A DNA stretch of 52,277 nucleotides, taken from Oscillatoriaceae cyanobacterium M33_DOE_052 (GTDB lineage: Bacteria; Cyanobacteriota; Cyanobacteriia; Cyanobacteriales; Laspinemataceae). The stretch's first letter is position 1; every line of letters starts with the position of its first letter. Both the position numbers and the translations under genes were made by a program. Below, piece by piece: positions 28,331 to 37,234 of the stretch. Under the pieces are notes generated by a model. That model was not told where the DNA came from. It ran no database searches and saw nothing but the letters and a program-made list of their open reading frames with translations. The stretch is from assembly GCA_015296065.1 (NCBI GenBank), contig DVDU01000302.1:1-52277 (forward strand). Direction: 5' to 3'.

Positions 28331-30712
28331 TTGAGCGTTCGGGTCAGAATCGCTCCCAGTCCCACTGGGAATTTGCATATCGGCACAGCCAGAACGGCTG
28401 TTTTTAACTGGTTGTTCGCCCGTCACCACGGGGGCCAGTTTGTACTGCGCGTAGAAGATACGGATTTAGAACGATCGCGCCCCGAGTACACCCAGAATAT
28501 TCTGGACGGACTCCGGTGGCTGGGTCTGGAATGGGACGAAGGGCCTTTTTTCCAAACTCAAAGGCTGGATTTGTACCAGCAGGCGATTAAAACTCTGATG
28601 GACAAGGGTTTGGCTTATCGCTGCTACACCACCCCAGAAGAACTCGAAGAACTCCGCTCCGCTCAAAAAGCTCGGGGCGAGGCACCTCGTTATGACAACC
28701 GCCACCGCAATTTGACGGCGGAACAGCAAGCCCAGTTTGAAGCCGAAGGACGCACAGCAGTAATTCGCTTCAAAATCGATGATGACCGCCAGATTTCTTG
28801 GCATGACTTGGTGCGCGGGGAATTAGCTTGGCAAGCTAAGGACCTGGGTGGCGATATGGTCATCGCCCGATCGGCCCAAGGAAACAACATCGGTCAGCCC
28901 CTGTACAACTTAGCTGTGGTGGTGGATGACATCGATATGGCTATCACCCACGTGATCCGGGGGGAAGACCATATCTCCAACACGCCGAAGCAAATCCTCC
29001 TCTATGAAGCCTTAGAGGGGAAAGTCCCAGAATTTGCCCACACGCCCTTGATTCTCAATCAAGCGGGACAAAAACTCTCGAAGCGAGATGGGGTGACTTC
29101 GATTTCCGATTTCCGAGACATGGGCTTTATTCCCCCAGCTTTGGTCAATTATATGACCCTGTTGGGGTGGTCCCCACCGGATAGCCAAGAAGTGTTTACC
29201 TTAGAAGAAGCGGCAGCTAAATTTAGCTTCGATCGGGTAAACAAGGCGGGGGCAAAATTCGACTGGGATAAGCTCGATTGGCTCAACAGCCAGTATCTGC
29301 ATACTATGGACTGGGCAAAACTAACGACTCTGTTGATTCCTTATTGGCAAAAAGCGGGTTATGAGTTCGACCCAGTGGCAGAACGACCCTGGCTGGAGCA
29401 AATTACTGCCCTGATTGGTCCAAGCCTGACTCGCCTGCCCGATGCGGCCCCGATGACACGGATTTTCTTCCAATCAACGGTGGAAATCACTGCGGAAGGG
29501 GCAGAGCAAATAGAGCAAGATGGGGCGCTGAAGGCGATGCAGGCAGTTCTCGAAGGGCTGGATCGCTTTCCCGAGTTCACCCCAGACACTGCCCAAGAAC
29601 TGCTCAAACAAGTGACTAAAGAGCAGAACGTGAAAAAAGGGTTGGTGATGCGATCGCTGCGCGTCGCCTTCACCGGAGATGTTCACGGACCGGATTTAAT
29701 CCAATCTTGGTGCATTCTCCACCAAAAAGGGCTCGATCGGATCCGATTGCAAGCCCTTTTATCCTCTCAAGAACCACCAAACACCCCTGGCAACCCGCCA
29801 GTAGAACCAATGGCAACCACCCCAGAACCGGAACCAAACGGAGGTGACAGCGGGGCGGATCCCCCAGTGGCACCAATGGCAACCACCCCGGACCCGGAAC
29901 CAACCGGAGGTGACTTGTGGGCGGATCCCCCAGTGGCACCAATGGCAACCACCCCGGAACCGGAACCAAAGGCAGATGAATCTGCAGCCGCTCCCCCAGT
30001 GGCACCAATGGCAACCACCCCGGAACCGGAAGTAAAGGCAGGTGAATCTGCAGCCGCTCCCCCAGTGGCCCCAATCTTGCCAGTTCTTCTCGTGGAGCCA
30101 CTAGCTCCACAACAAGCTACAACCGCGCCACCAAAACCTTTCCCTTTATCAGCTAAAAGCACTTCAGAGGTTCTGCCAATACCACCAGTGGCGGCAACTA
30201 CCCCCATACCGAAAGTGGTGGCAAACCCAGCTCCGAAAGTGGTAACAGCGCCAATACCAGAACCAGAAATGGTAGTAGCGCCAACACCAGAAGTTTTAGC
30301 AGCGCCAGAACCAGAACCGGAAATGGTGGCAACTCCAGAACCGGAAATGGTGATGACAGCTCTAACTAATGAGGCGGAGGTTAGCAGCCAAACCACTATC
30401 ACCCAAAAAATTATTCAAACTTTCTCCGACTTGCCGGATTACATCACCAACTTTTTTGGGCAATACCAAAAACCCATACTTGGTGTTGGTTCGATTTTGG
30501 CGGTGATAGTTGGCGTCAGGGTGATTGCTTCAGTGTTGCACGCTTTAAACACCACTCCTTTGGTAGGACCTATTTTTACTGCCATTGGTTTGGTATATTC
30601 CGGGTGGTTCGTTTACCGCTATTTGCTCACCAGTACGAGTCGCCAGGAACTATTCCAAAAGGTGAAATCCCTCCTGGCTCACATTAGTGGTCAAGAGTCC
30701 CCTAGCGCGTAG
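28331..30712 (+). CDS. gltX: glutamyl-tRNA synthetase with C-terminal CAAD membrane domain
   Basis: A 793-residue protein with a TTG start ([19 protein letters not shown]); an in-frame stop at 28316-28318 excludes an upstream start. Residues 1-478 are a class I GluRS with HIGH (LHIG) and KMSKS-type (KLSKR) motifs. Residues about 480-680 are a Pro/Glu/Ala/Thr linker with four 22-residue repeats. Residues about 690-793 form a CAAD domain with two hydrophobic helices ([19 protein letters not shown] and [20 protein letters not shown]). CAAD is known to anchor some cyanobacterial synthetases in thylakoid membranes. It charges tRNA-Glu, which also feeds tetrapyrrole synthesis. Heptamer repeats start just after the stop. 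Confidence 0.96.
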   Translation: MSVRVRIAPSPTGNLHIGTARTAVFNWLFARHHGGQFVLRVEDTDLERSRPEYTQNILDGLRWLGLEWDEGPFFQTQRLDLYQQAIKTLMDKGLAYRCYTTPEELEELRSAQKARGEAPRYDNRHRNLTAEQQAQFEAEGRTAVIRFKIDDDRQISWHDLVRGELAWQAKDLGGDMVIARSAQGNNIGQPLYNLAVVVDDIDMAITHVIRGEDHISNTPKQILLYEALEGKVPEFAHTPLILNQAGQKLSKRDGVTSISDFRDMGFIPPALVNYMTLLGWSPPDSQEVFTLEEAAAKFSFDRVNKAGAKFDWDKLDWLNSQYLHTMDWAKLTTLLIPYWQKAGYEFDPVAERPWLEQITALIGPSLTRLPDAAPMTRIFFQSTVEITAEGAEQIEQDGALKAMQAVLEGLDRFPEFTPDTAQELLKQVTKEQNVKKGLVMRSLRVAFTGDVHGPDLIQSWCILHQKGLDRIRLQALLSSQEPPNTPGNPPVEPMATTPEPEPNGGDSGADPPVAPMATTPDPEPTGGDLWADPPVAPMATTPEPEPKADESAAAPPVAPMATTPEPEVKAGESAAAPPVAPILPVLLVEPLAPQQATTAPPKPFPLSAKSTSEVLPIPPVAATTPIPKVVANPAPKVVTAPIPEPEMVVAPTPEVLAAPEPEPEMVATPEPEMVMTALTNEAEVSSQTTITQKIIQTFSDLPDYITNFFGQYQKPILGVGSILAVIVGVRVIASVLHALNTTPLVGPIFTAIGLVYSGWFVYRYLLTSTSRQELFQKVKSLLAHISGQESPSA
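29797..30075 (+). repeat. 66-bp tandem repeats in the gltX linker
   Basis: Four units with a 66-bp period, each starting CCNCCAGTGGCACCAATGGC or similar, encode [14 protein letters not shown] plus a variable acidic end. A fifth, partial unit reads PPVAPI. The period keeps frame, so length can vary without loss of function. Confidence 0.9.
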
Positions 30713-31160
30713 GTTCTTTGTCCTTTGTCCTTTGTCCTTTGTCAAATTGCCTTGTCACAAGGGACAAGGGACAAAGGACAAGGGACTTTTGACAAACCTC
30801 TTGGTTTGAGGCTCCGAAACTGAGGCTCCGGAACCGATCGGCGTGATTGCGCGTCAATCAGCTAGAATATTGGCTAAGTAGAAAGTAGGGGCGAGGTTCA
30901 CCAGCATCTGACAGAGATCGCCCAACTCTGGGTGAACCCCCCCAATAAAAGCTAAGATAACTTTGGGGTGGGTGGGAAGACGAAACGAAAATAATGCCCC
31001 AAGGCACGATGGTTATCGAGTGGTATCCCCATCTCCCTATTGTCCCTCTTTGAAAGGGAGGGTGAGGGAGGGGATAGCAAAAGCAGGTGCTTCTTTTGCA
31101 GCCCCAACTCCGCACCTGTTTCTATGTTTTATCAGCGGACAGCCATTTTTTGCAATTAGA
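30713..31160. repeat. heptamer arrays and repeat debris after gltX
   Basis: TCCTTTG heptamers (30715-30742) and complementary GGACAAG/GGACAAA heptamers (30763-30787) form an inverted pair immediately after gltX, able to act as a terminator hairpin. Further on are fragments of GTAGGGGCGAGGTTCACC type (30889-30940). No gene is supported before the ATG at 31161. Confidence 0.75.
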
Positions 31161-31736
31161 ATGCACAAGTCAGTGCAACGCAAAGGGAAACGGAAACCTC
31201 GCTTTCCCCAATTTAGGTTGACGGCGAGAGTGTGGGCGCACATCTGTGCGCCCACATTGGCGATCGCCCTCGCCACTAGCATTATCTGTTTGTCTCCCAC
31301 CACCACCTCTGGACAACCAGCAGCAGAGATATTTGGTAACATCACCCTCAGCCCCCGCTTTTCCCCGGACCCGTTCATCATTCGCGGCGTCAGCGGCGGT
31401 TCCATCCCCGCTCCCACCATTGCCCAGCGAGAAAATACCCCCAATGGTCCGTGTGTTGGCTTAGTAGATGAAGAACCGGACCACCGCATCGTTTTAACCG
31501 CTTTTTTTAACTACCTCAGTCTCCAGGTGCAGAGTTCCCAAGATACTACTATTGTGGTTAAAGGGCCCGGTGGCAGTTGGTGTAACGACGACCTCGATGG
31601 CAAAAATCCGGGGATCGCCGGTCAATGGCTTAAAGGCACTTATGAAGTCTGGGTGGGTTCCTATGAATCAGAAAAATATTATCCCTACATCATCAAAATC
31701 ACCGCTGCTCCCCTCCTTAACCCCTTTGGTCGCTGA
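31161..31736 (+). CDS. secreted protein of unknown function
   Basis: 191 residues from ATG 31161 (MHKSVQRKGKRKPRFPQF); an open frame upstream lacks family support. A long, very basic n-region precedes a hydrophobic stretch (PTLAIALATSIICLS), giving a probable signal peptide. The mature domain (FGNITLSPRF, GPCVGLVDEEPDHRIVLT, FFNYLSLQVQSSQDTTIVVK, GPGGSWCNDDLDGKNPGI, GTYEVWVGSY) is a beta-rich module I have seen in other cyanobacterial secreted proteins but cannot name. Two conserved Cys (CVG and WCNDD) may form a disulfide. Part of the signal peptide is encoded by a perfect palindrome. Confidence 0.75.
   Translation: MHKSVQRKGKRKPRFPQFRLTARVWAHICAPTLAIALATSIICLSPTTTSGQPAAEIFGNITLSPRFSPDPFIIRGVSGGSIPAPTIAQRENTPNGPCVGLVDEEPDHRIVLTAFFNYLSLQVQSSQDTTIVVKGPGGSWCNDDLDGKNPGIAGQWLKGTYEVWVGSYESEKYYPYIIKITAAPLLNPFGR
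31231..31256. repeat. perfect 12-bp-arm palindrome within a signal peptide
   Basis: TGTGGGCGCACA and TGTGCGCCCACA are separated by two bases. The sequence is read as VWAHICAPT in the secreted protein. Confidence 0.9.
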
Positions 31737-32337
31737 TGAGTTCCGGTTCTAACTAGGAGTGCTTCTGGGACTGTATCATCAACCAAACGGTGAAATCAAT
31801 TGCCAATGTACCCTGACGTAGGACAAGGCGTTATCAAGATTATTCGTGAATTCGAGAGAGTAATAAAGAACAGCCCCTACCAAACCAAAGGGTAATCCCC
31901 CCGTGAGTCAGCAAAAGGCTAAGGGTCCCTTTTGTTTGAGATTGCACTGGGATGCGGAATTGATATCACTGCGTTGGCTATGGCGATAGAACCCGATCGG
32001 CGTAGGGGTAGTGTGCCCGTGTTTACCCCAATCCAGTCAGCCGGTTTTTGATTGGCTGTGGTTATATACCATAAAAATAGATATTTGTCAAGTAATTTAG
32101 GTTTCTAGATGAGGGACCATCTGGGACGGGAAACCATATCTCAGATGGATTCGCAGAATTATGAGAATGTACGTTAAATTTAGTTAAGATTTTTGTAGGG
32201 ATTATCCCTCTGTGGGGACCTAGAAAAAACCGGGCAGCCGCCAGAAACCTTCTGACCAATCCACCCCCCCGATTCATTGGGGGGACCTGGGGGATGCAAG
32301 GTGGTCTGATAATACTGTATATACGAGACGATCGAAG
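31737..32337. other. ftsH upstream region
   Basis: 601 bases without a gene. A hairpin CCCCCC-GATTCATT-GGGGGG at 32265-32284 lies about 54 bases before the ftsH start, inside the probable leader. AT-rich patches near 32060-32200 may hold the promoter. I see no named regulatory motif. Confidence 0.5.
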
Positions 32338-34224
32338 ATGAAAATTTCCTGGAGAATACTGTTACTTTGGACTTTACCAGCTTTGGTAATTGGGTTTTTT
32401 GTCTGGCAGGGAGCATTTTCGGCTGGGGTGCCGAATATGTCGCAAAACACCGCCAGCACGCGGATGAGCTACGGTAGATTTCTAGAATACCTGGACGCTC
32501 ATCGCATCAGCAGCGTGGATCTGTTCGAGGGGGGGCGCACGGCGATCGTCCAAGCCACAGACCCAGAACTGGACAACCGGGTGCAGCGTCTGCGGGTGGA
32601 CTTACCGGGAAATGCCCCTGAGTTGATTTCCCGCCTGCGAGAAGAGAATATCAACTTTGACATCCATCCCCCCAGCAGCAATGGTGCGATTTGGGGACTG
32701 TTGGGTAATTTAATTTTCCCCGTGTTATTAATTGTGGGGCTGTTTTTCCTGTTCCGCCGCTCCAACAACCTCCCTGGTGGACCGGGACAGGCGATGAACT
32801 TCGGCAAATCTCGGGCGCGGTTCTCGATGGAAGCGAAAACCGGGGTGATGTTTGACGATGTAGCTGGTATTGAAGAAGCCAAAGAAGAACTGCAAGAAGT
32901 CGTTACCTTCCTGAAAAAACCGGAACGTTTTACCGCTGTGGGGGCTCGCATTCCCAAAGGGGTGCTGCTCGTAGGCCCGCCGGGGACGGGGAAAACTCTG
33001 TTGGCGAAAGCGATCGCTGGGGAAGCGGGAGTACCCTTTTTCAGCATCTCTGGTAGTGAATTTGTGGAAATGTTTGTGGGCGTGGGTGCTTCCCGCGTGC
33101 GCGACTTGTTCAAAAAAGCCAAAGAAAACGCTCCTTGTATCATCTTTATCGATGAAATTGACGCCGTGGGGCGCCAACGGGGTGCAGGTATCGGCGGCGG
33201 TAACGATGAGCGGGAGCAAACCCTCAACCAGTTGCTGACGGAAATGGACGGTTTTGAGGGCAATACTGGGATTATCATTATTGCGGCGACTAACCGCCCG
33301 GATGTGCTGGACTCGGCGTTATTGCGTCCGGGGCGGTTCGATCGGCAGGTGACGGTGGACTCGCCGGATATCAAAGGTCGTCTGGAAATTCTCAATGTCC
33401 ATGCGCGCAATAAGAAACTCGCCGAGGACATCTCCTTGGAAGCCATTGCCCGCCGGACTCCTGGTTTTACCGGGGCGGACTTAGCCAACTTGCTCAATGA
33501 AGCGGCGATTTTAACGGCTCGCCGCCGCAAAGAGGCGATGACGATGCTGGAAATTGATAATGCGATCGACCGGGTAATCGCTGGAATGGAAGGGACGCCG
33601 TTAGTTGATAGCAAGAGCAAACGGTTAATTGCTTACCACGAAGTCGGTCACGCTCTGGTAGGGACTTTGCTCAAAGAGCATGACCCAGTACAGAAAGTGA
33701 CTTTAATTCCTCGGGGTCAAGCTCAGGGTTTAACCTGGTTTATGCCGATGGAAGAGCAGGGTTTGATTACTAAATCCCAACTGATGGCGCGCATTACTGG
33801 GGCTTTAGGTGGTCGCGCTGCTGAGCAGGTGATTTTCGGTGATGCGGAAGTCACCACCGGTGCAGGTAATGACTTGCAACAGGTTACAGGAATGGCGCGC
33901 CAAATGGTGACGCGGTTCGGGATGTCTGATTTAGGGCCGCTGTCTCTGGAAACCCAACAGGGAGAGGTATTTTTGGGTCGTGACTGGATGACTCGATCGG
34001 AATATTCCGAGGAAATTGCCTCCCGCATCGATGCCCAAGTGCGGGCGATCGTCGAGCATTGCTATCACAAAGCCTGCCAGATGATGCGGGAAAACCGCGC
34101 CGTCATCGATCGCCTCGTGGATTTGTTGATTGAGAAAGAAAGCATCGACGGTGACGAATTCCGCCAGCTCGTGGCTGAGTACGCCGAAGTCCCAGAGAAA
34201 GAGCGCTACGTCCCCATCATTTAA
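32338..34224 (+). CDS. ftsH: ATP-dependent zinc metalloprotease FtsH
   Basis: A 628-residue FtsH. An N-terminal membrane anchor (about 5-28), a periplasmic or lumenal domain (about 40-115) and a second transmembrane helix (ILLIVG-type, [11 protein letters not shown]) precede the AAA module with Walker A 213-220 (GPPGTGKT), Walker B (IIFIDEID) and the second region of homology ([19 protein letters not shown]). The protease has zinc ligands H434, H438 (HEVGH) and D512. It resembles the cyanobacterial FtsH2/FtsH3 type involved in photosystem II D1 turnover. It is followed by a heptamer array containing its stop. Confidence 0.97.
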   Translation: MKISWRILLLWTLPALVIGFFVWQGAFSAGVPNMSQNTASTRMSYGRFLEYLDAHRISSVDLFEGGRTAIVQATDPELDNRVQRLRVDLPGNAPELISRLREENINFDIHPPSSNGAIWGLLGNLIFPVLLIVGLFFLFRRSNNLPGGPGQAMNFGKSRARFSMEAKTGVMFDDVAGIEEAKEELQEVVTFLKKPERFTAVGARIPKGVLLVGPPGTGKTLLAKAIAGEAGVPFFSISGSEFVEMFVGVGASRVRDLFKKAKENAPCIIFIDEIDAVGRQRGAGIGGGNDEREQTLNQLLTEMDGFEGNTGIIIIAATNRPDVLDSALLRPGRFDRQVTVDSPDIKGRLEILNVHARNKKLAEDISLEAIARRTPGFTGADLANLLNEAAILTARRRKEAMTMLEIDNAIDRVIAGMEGTPLVDSKSKRLIAYHEVGHALVGTLLKEHDPVQKVTLIPRGQAQGLTWFMPMEEQGLITKSQLMARITGALGGRAAEQVIFGDAEVTTGAGNDLQQVTGMARQMVTRFGMSDLGPLSLETQQGEVFLGRDWMTRSEYSEEIASRIDAQVRAIVEHCYHKACQMMRENRAVIDRLVDLLIEKESIDGDEFRQLVAEYAEVPEKERYVPII

Positions 34225-34283
34225 TTGATAATTGATAATTGATAATTGATAATTGTCAATTATCAATTATCAATTGTCAATTG
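34222..34283. repeat. TTGATAA heptamer array joining two convergent stops
   Basis: TAATTGATAATTGATAATTG and its complement form an inverted heptamer array. It contains the ftsH stop (34222-34224) and the stop and last six codons of the universal stress protein gene (minus strand). It can fold into a hairpin and may terminate both. Confidence 0.9.
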
Positions 34284-34760
34284 TCCTTGCACCACCAGGA
34301 CAGAGCAGTGGGCGTGGTGGATGACGTAGTTACTGACGCTACCGAGTAAAAATTCGGTAAACCCCTGGCGTCCACGACGACCCATCACGATTAAATCGGC
34401 GGGTAGTTTAGCGGCTCGATCGCAAATCAAGCTGCCTGGGTCTCCCACCTCATAGTTGAATTCCACTTCCAGACCTTGAGATTTTGCCTGACGGCAATAT
34501 GCCTGAAGATTATCTCGGACGTGGGCGATTTCTGCCTCAATATTGCTTTGGTGGATTTGCTGCAAGGCTTTCCCGGCGGCTAAGTCCAAACCGACCCCAG
34601 TTCCTAGGAGGGGACCTACTTCTCCAGCCACTTCCACGTTAATGGCATGAAACAGTAGTAGTTTTGCCCCTTCTTTTTGTGCCAAATCCTGAGCTTGCTC
34701 TAGAACTAACGGAGCTTGGGGGGAGCGATCGAGCGCTACGATGATATTTTTAAAACCCAT
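34263..34760 (-). CDS. universal stress protein (UspA family)
   Basis: A 165-residue UspA-fold protein. The start MGFKNIIVALDRSPQAP and the ATP-binding motif MGRRGRQGFTEFLLGSVSNY (G-x2-G-x9-G-S) are intact. The family normally ends near SVLVVQ. Here the last residues, QLTIDN, and the stop are encoded by heptamer repeats. It binds ATP and is linked to stress tolerance; the specific role is unknown. It converges with ftsH. Confidence 0.92.
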   Translation of the reverse strand: MGFKNIIVALDRSPQAPLVLEQAQDLAQKEGAKLLLFHAINVEVAGEVGPLLGTGVGLDLAAGKALQQIHQSNIEAEIAHVRDNLQAYCRQAKSQGLEVEFNYEVGDPGSLICDRAAKLPADLIVMGRRGRQGFTEFLLGSVSNYVIHHAHCSVLVVQGQLTIDN

Positions 34761-34848
34761 AAGTTTGCCTCCGCACGCACTGGGGGGTTGGTGGGCGACA
34801 TCGTGGGCGCCTCTCCCCCGCTAGTTCCAGTTTAGCACTGGCATTTGT

Positions 34849-34909
34849 CATTGGTCAATTGATAATTAATAATTAATAATTGATAATTATCAATTATCAA
34901 TTATCAATT
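34849..34909. repeat. heptamer array between the usp and rfbB genes
   Basis: TCATTGGTC and TTGATAATTAATAATTAATA-type heptamers with an inverted half (AATTATCAATTATC). The rfbB stop codon lies at its edge. Confidence 0.85.
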
Positions 34910-36005
34910 ATAAGTAAACTTGGCGGTAATAAGCCTGATATTCGGGAGAGAGTAAAGGTTGCCACCAAGGGCGATGGCTTAAATACCATGCCACCGTGCG
35001 GCGTAAACCTTCTGCTACAGTTACGGAAGGAGTCCAACCGAGTTCAGTTTTGATTTTGGTGGCATCGATCGCATAGCGGCGGTCATGTCCGGGACGGTCT
35101 TTCACGAAAGTAATTAACTTTTCACATGGTCTGACCGGCAAATCCGGCGCCAATTCATCCATAATCCCACAGAGCAGCCGCACTAAATCAATATTTTTGA
35201 CTTCATTATTGCCGCCAATATTGTAAGTTTCTCCCGGTTGCCCCCGGTGAATTACCGCATCTAAAGCACTACAGTGGTCTTCCACATAAAGCCAATCTCG
35301 GATATTTTCCCCATCGCCATACACAGGCAAAGATTTGCCCAAAAGCATATTAATGCACATGAGGGGGATTAATTTTTCGGGAAAGTGATAAGGGCCATAA
35401 TTGTTAGAGCAATTAGTGATGATAGTAGGGACTTTGTAGGTGTGGAAATAGGCACGAGCCAGGTGGTCACTGCCAGCTTTGGAGGCGGAGTAAGGACTAT
35501 TGGGTGCATAGGGAGTAGTTTCAGAGAAAGGCGGGTCATCGGGGCCGAGACTGCCGTAAACTTCATCGGTAGAAACATGGAGAAATAGTTTGGTTGGCGT
35601 GGCGGTGGCGGCGGGACTGTGGTAGTGATGGCGGAAGGCTTCTAGGAGGGTAAAAGTCCCCACCACATTGGTTTGGATGAAGGCTCCCGGACCGAGGATG
35701 GAACGGTCAACGTGGGATTCGGCGGCGAAATGGGCGATGATATCGATATGTTCGGTGGCAAGAAGATTATCGATGAGGGGACGATCGCAGATATCCCCCT
35801 GCACAAACCGAAAATTATCCCTTCCCTCCAACTCCGCCAGATTTTCCCGGTTTCCTGCGTAGGTGAGCGCATCCAGTACCACTACTCTGTCTTGGGGATA
35901 GCGACTGCACCAATAGCGAACAAAATTAGAACCGATAAACCCAGCCGCACCCGTCACCAAAAGGCGGCGGGGTGAAACCGGGGTATCTTCGTTAAATCCA
36001 GTCAT
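34908..36005 (-). CDS. rfbB: dTDP-glucose 4,6-dehydratase
   Basis: A 365-residue extended SDR. The NAD motif TGAAGFIGSNFVRYW, catalytic STDEVYGSLG (Thr-Asp-Glu triad), YSASKAGSDH (Tyr-x3-Lys) and the substrate-binding NNYGPYHFPEKLIP are all present. It makes dTDP-4-keto-6-deoxyglucose, the first committed step to dTDP-rhamnose for O-antigen and exopolysaccharide. The rfbA, rfbC and rfbD genes are not adjacent. A loop of about 8 residues (HHYHSPAATATPTK) is longer than in most family members. Confidence 0.96.
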   Translation of the reverse strand: MTGFNEDTPVSPRRLLVTGAAGFIGSNFVRYWCSRYPQDRVVVLDALTYAGNRENLAELEGRDNFRFVQGDICDRPLIDNLLATEHIDIIAHFAAESHVDRSILGPGAFIQTNVVGTFTLLEAFRHHYHSPAATATPTKLFLHVSTDEVYGSLGPDDPPFSETTPYAPNSPYSASKAGSDHLARAYFHTYKVPTIITNCSNNYGPYHFPEKLIPLMCINMLLGKSLPVYGDGENIRDWLYVEDHCSALDAVIHRGQPGETYNIGGNNEVKNIDLVRLLCGIMDELAPDLPVRPCEKLITFVKDRPGHDRRYAIDATKIKTELGWTPSVTVAEGLRRTVAWYLSHRPWWQPLLSPEYQAYYRQVYL

Positions 36006-36063
36006 GTAGTTTGTTTCTCCCTATGGTTGCGGACATGAATAAACATACATCAATCTCGATTGA

Positions 36064-37170
36064 TTATCCTGGAATAGCCAAAAATACCACCTGAGTTGTC
36101 TGCTGAGAGCTAAAATTATTATCGCTGATGAGGATGAGGGTATTTTGGCCGTTGCTGTTGGGGGCACCGAAGGTAAAACCCTCGATGTTATCCGGTTGAA
36201 AACCATAATTTTGGGAATCGAATATGAGCCGTTTGCCCACGGGTTTGATGGCGGTAGCATCAGCGGTGTTTAGACTAAAAATATCACTGATATCGGTAGC
36301 ATTTTTCAGGGAAATTTCAAAAATCCTAATTTGGTTACCGACGTTTTCTGAAAAAGACCGCTCTAAACTCAGAATTATGGTGTCATCTATGGCTAGTAGT
36401 TCGACTAAACCATTAGTTTGAAATCCATTGGTAGGATGGGGAGGGGCGGCTACGGGTTCGGTAATATAGAGGAATTCGGCGGTGGGTTGACCAGATGCTA
36501 AGTTATATTTTATCATCCTACAGGGGCTGCCGGTGCTGATATCGGCGGTTGGCCCGTCTTGGAGGAGGGCGTTTTCTGTGGCGGTGAAGAGAAATTCACT
36601 ATTGGGGGTGATGGTGAGGCTTTCAAAGGCAAGGTTATTGCGGACGCCACTGGTATGGTTGGGGAGAAATTTCGCGGGGATGGGGAGGCTTTTTTGCCAT
36701 TTGCCATCGCGGGAGAATGCGGCGATAAAAGGGGCGATGCCAGTTTTTACATCTCCTTCTGAGGTGATAAAGAGGGTGCCATCGGGAGCGAGGGCGATAC
36801 TTTCTGGATCGATGGTGTTGGGGGGGAATGGTTCGCCATGTTCATTGCGGAGGAATGTTACCTGCTTGGGGCTAATGGTAAATTGGTCGCTATCTATGGC
36901 TAGGGTGTAGAAGCGAGCGGGGGATTTTTGGCTGCGATCGTCTGAAATACTGTAGTACAAATTGGCGCTAGTATTGTAAGTAATGCCGGAAAATCCTCCT
37001 ACTTCTGTATTTTCAAATAAAAAACCATGCGGCAGGGATGTTGTCTCCATAAATTCTAGGGATATCATGCTAGTGTTTCCCCGAATTTCTGATGAGTAAA
37101 TAATGATAGTTGCCATAAATAAACCTGATAAAAAAAGGGCGAGTTTTCGCCATAATTTAGGTAATATCAT
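36064..37170 (-). CDS. secreted esterase-like phytase-family protein
   Basis: 368 residues from the ATG whose first base is 37170 (MILPKLWRKLALFLSGLFMA); the frame opens earlier only with TTG. A signal peptide is followed by a beta-propeller-like domain with GGFSGITYN, LYYSISDDRS, DPESIALAPDGTLFITSEGD, NLAFESLTITPN and NIEGFTFGAPNSNGQNTLIL. This is the 'esterase-like activity of phytase' pattern. The four acidic clusters suggest metal-dependent phosphoesterase activity, but the substrate is unproven. It is exported and may take part in phosphate scavenging. Confidence 0.88.
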   Translation of the reverse strand: MILPKLWRKLALFLSGLFMATIIIYSSEIRGNTSMISLEFMETTSLPHGFLFENTEVGGFSGITYNTSANLYYSISDDRSQKSPARFYTLAIDSDQFTISPKQVTFLRNEHGEPFPPNTIDPESIALAPDGTLFITSEGDVKTGIAPFIAAFSRDGKWQKSLPIPAKFLPNHTSGVRNNLAFESLTITPNSEFLFTATENALLQDGPTADISTGSPCRMIKYNLASGQPTAEFLYITEPVAAPPHPTNGFQTNGLVELLAIDDTIILSLERSFSENVGNQIRIFEISLKNATDISDIFSLNTADATAIKPVGKRLIFDSQNYGFQPDNIEGFTFGAPNSNGQNTLILISDNNFSSQQTTQVVFLAIPG

Positions 37171-37234
37171 TGCCTGCTTACCCAATTTAGATTTGGCTCA
37201 TTTCTGGAGTGGCATTATTCAATAAATAGCAAGT

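Noticed and set aside
29767-30402. 211-residue Gly/Ser/Thr-rich minus-strand frame in gltX
   Set aside because: It is the antisense of the Pro/Glu repeat linker; its repeats are simply those of the gltX linker.
32499-33620. 373-residue minus-strand open frame within ftsH
   Set aside because: It is an antisense shadow of a conserved gene; its composition (Ser/Pro/Arg-rich) is typical of a shadow.
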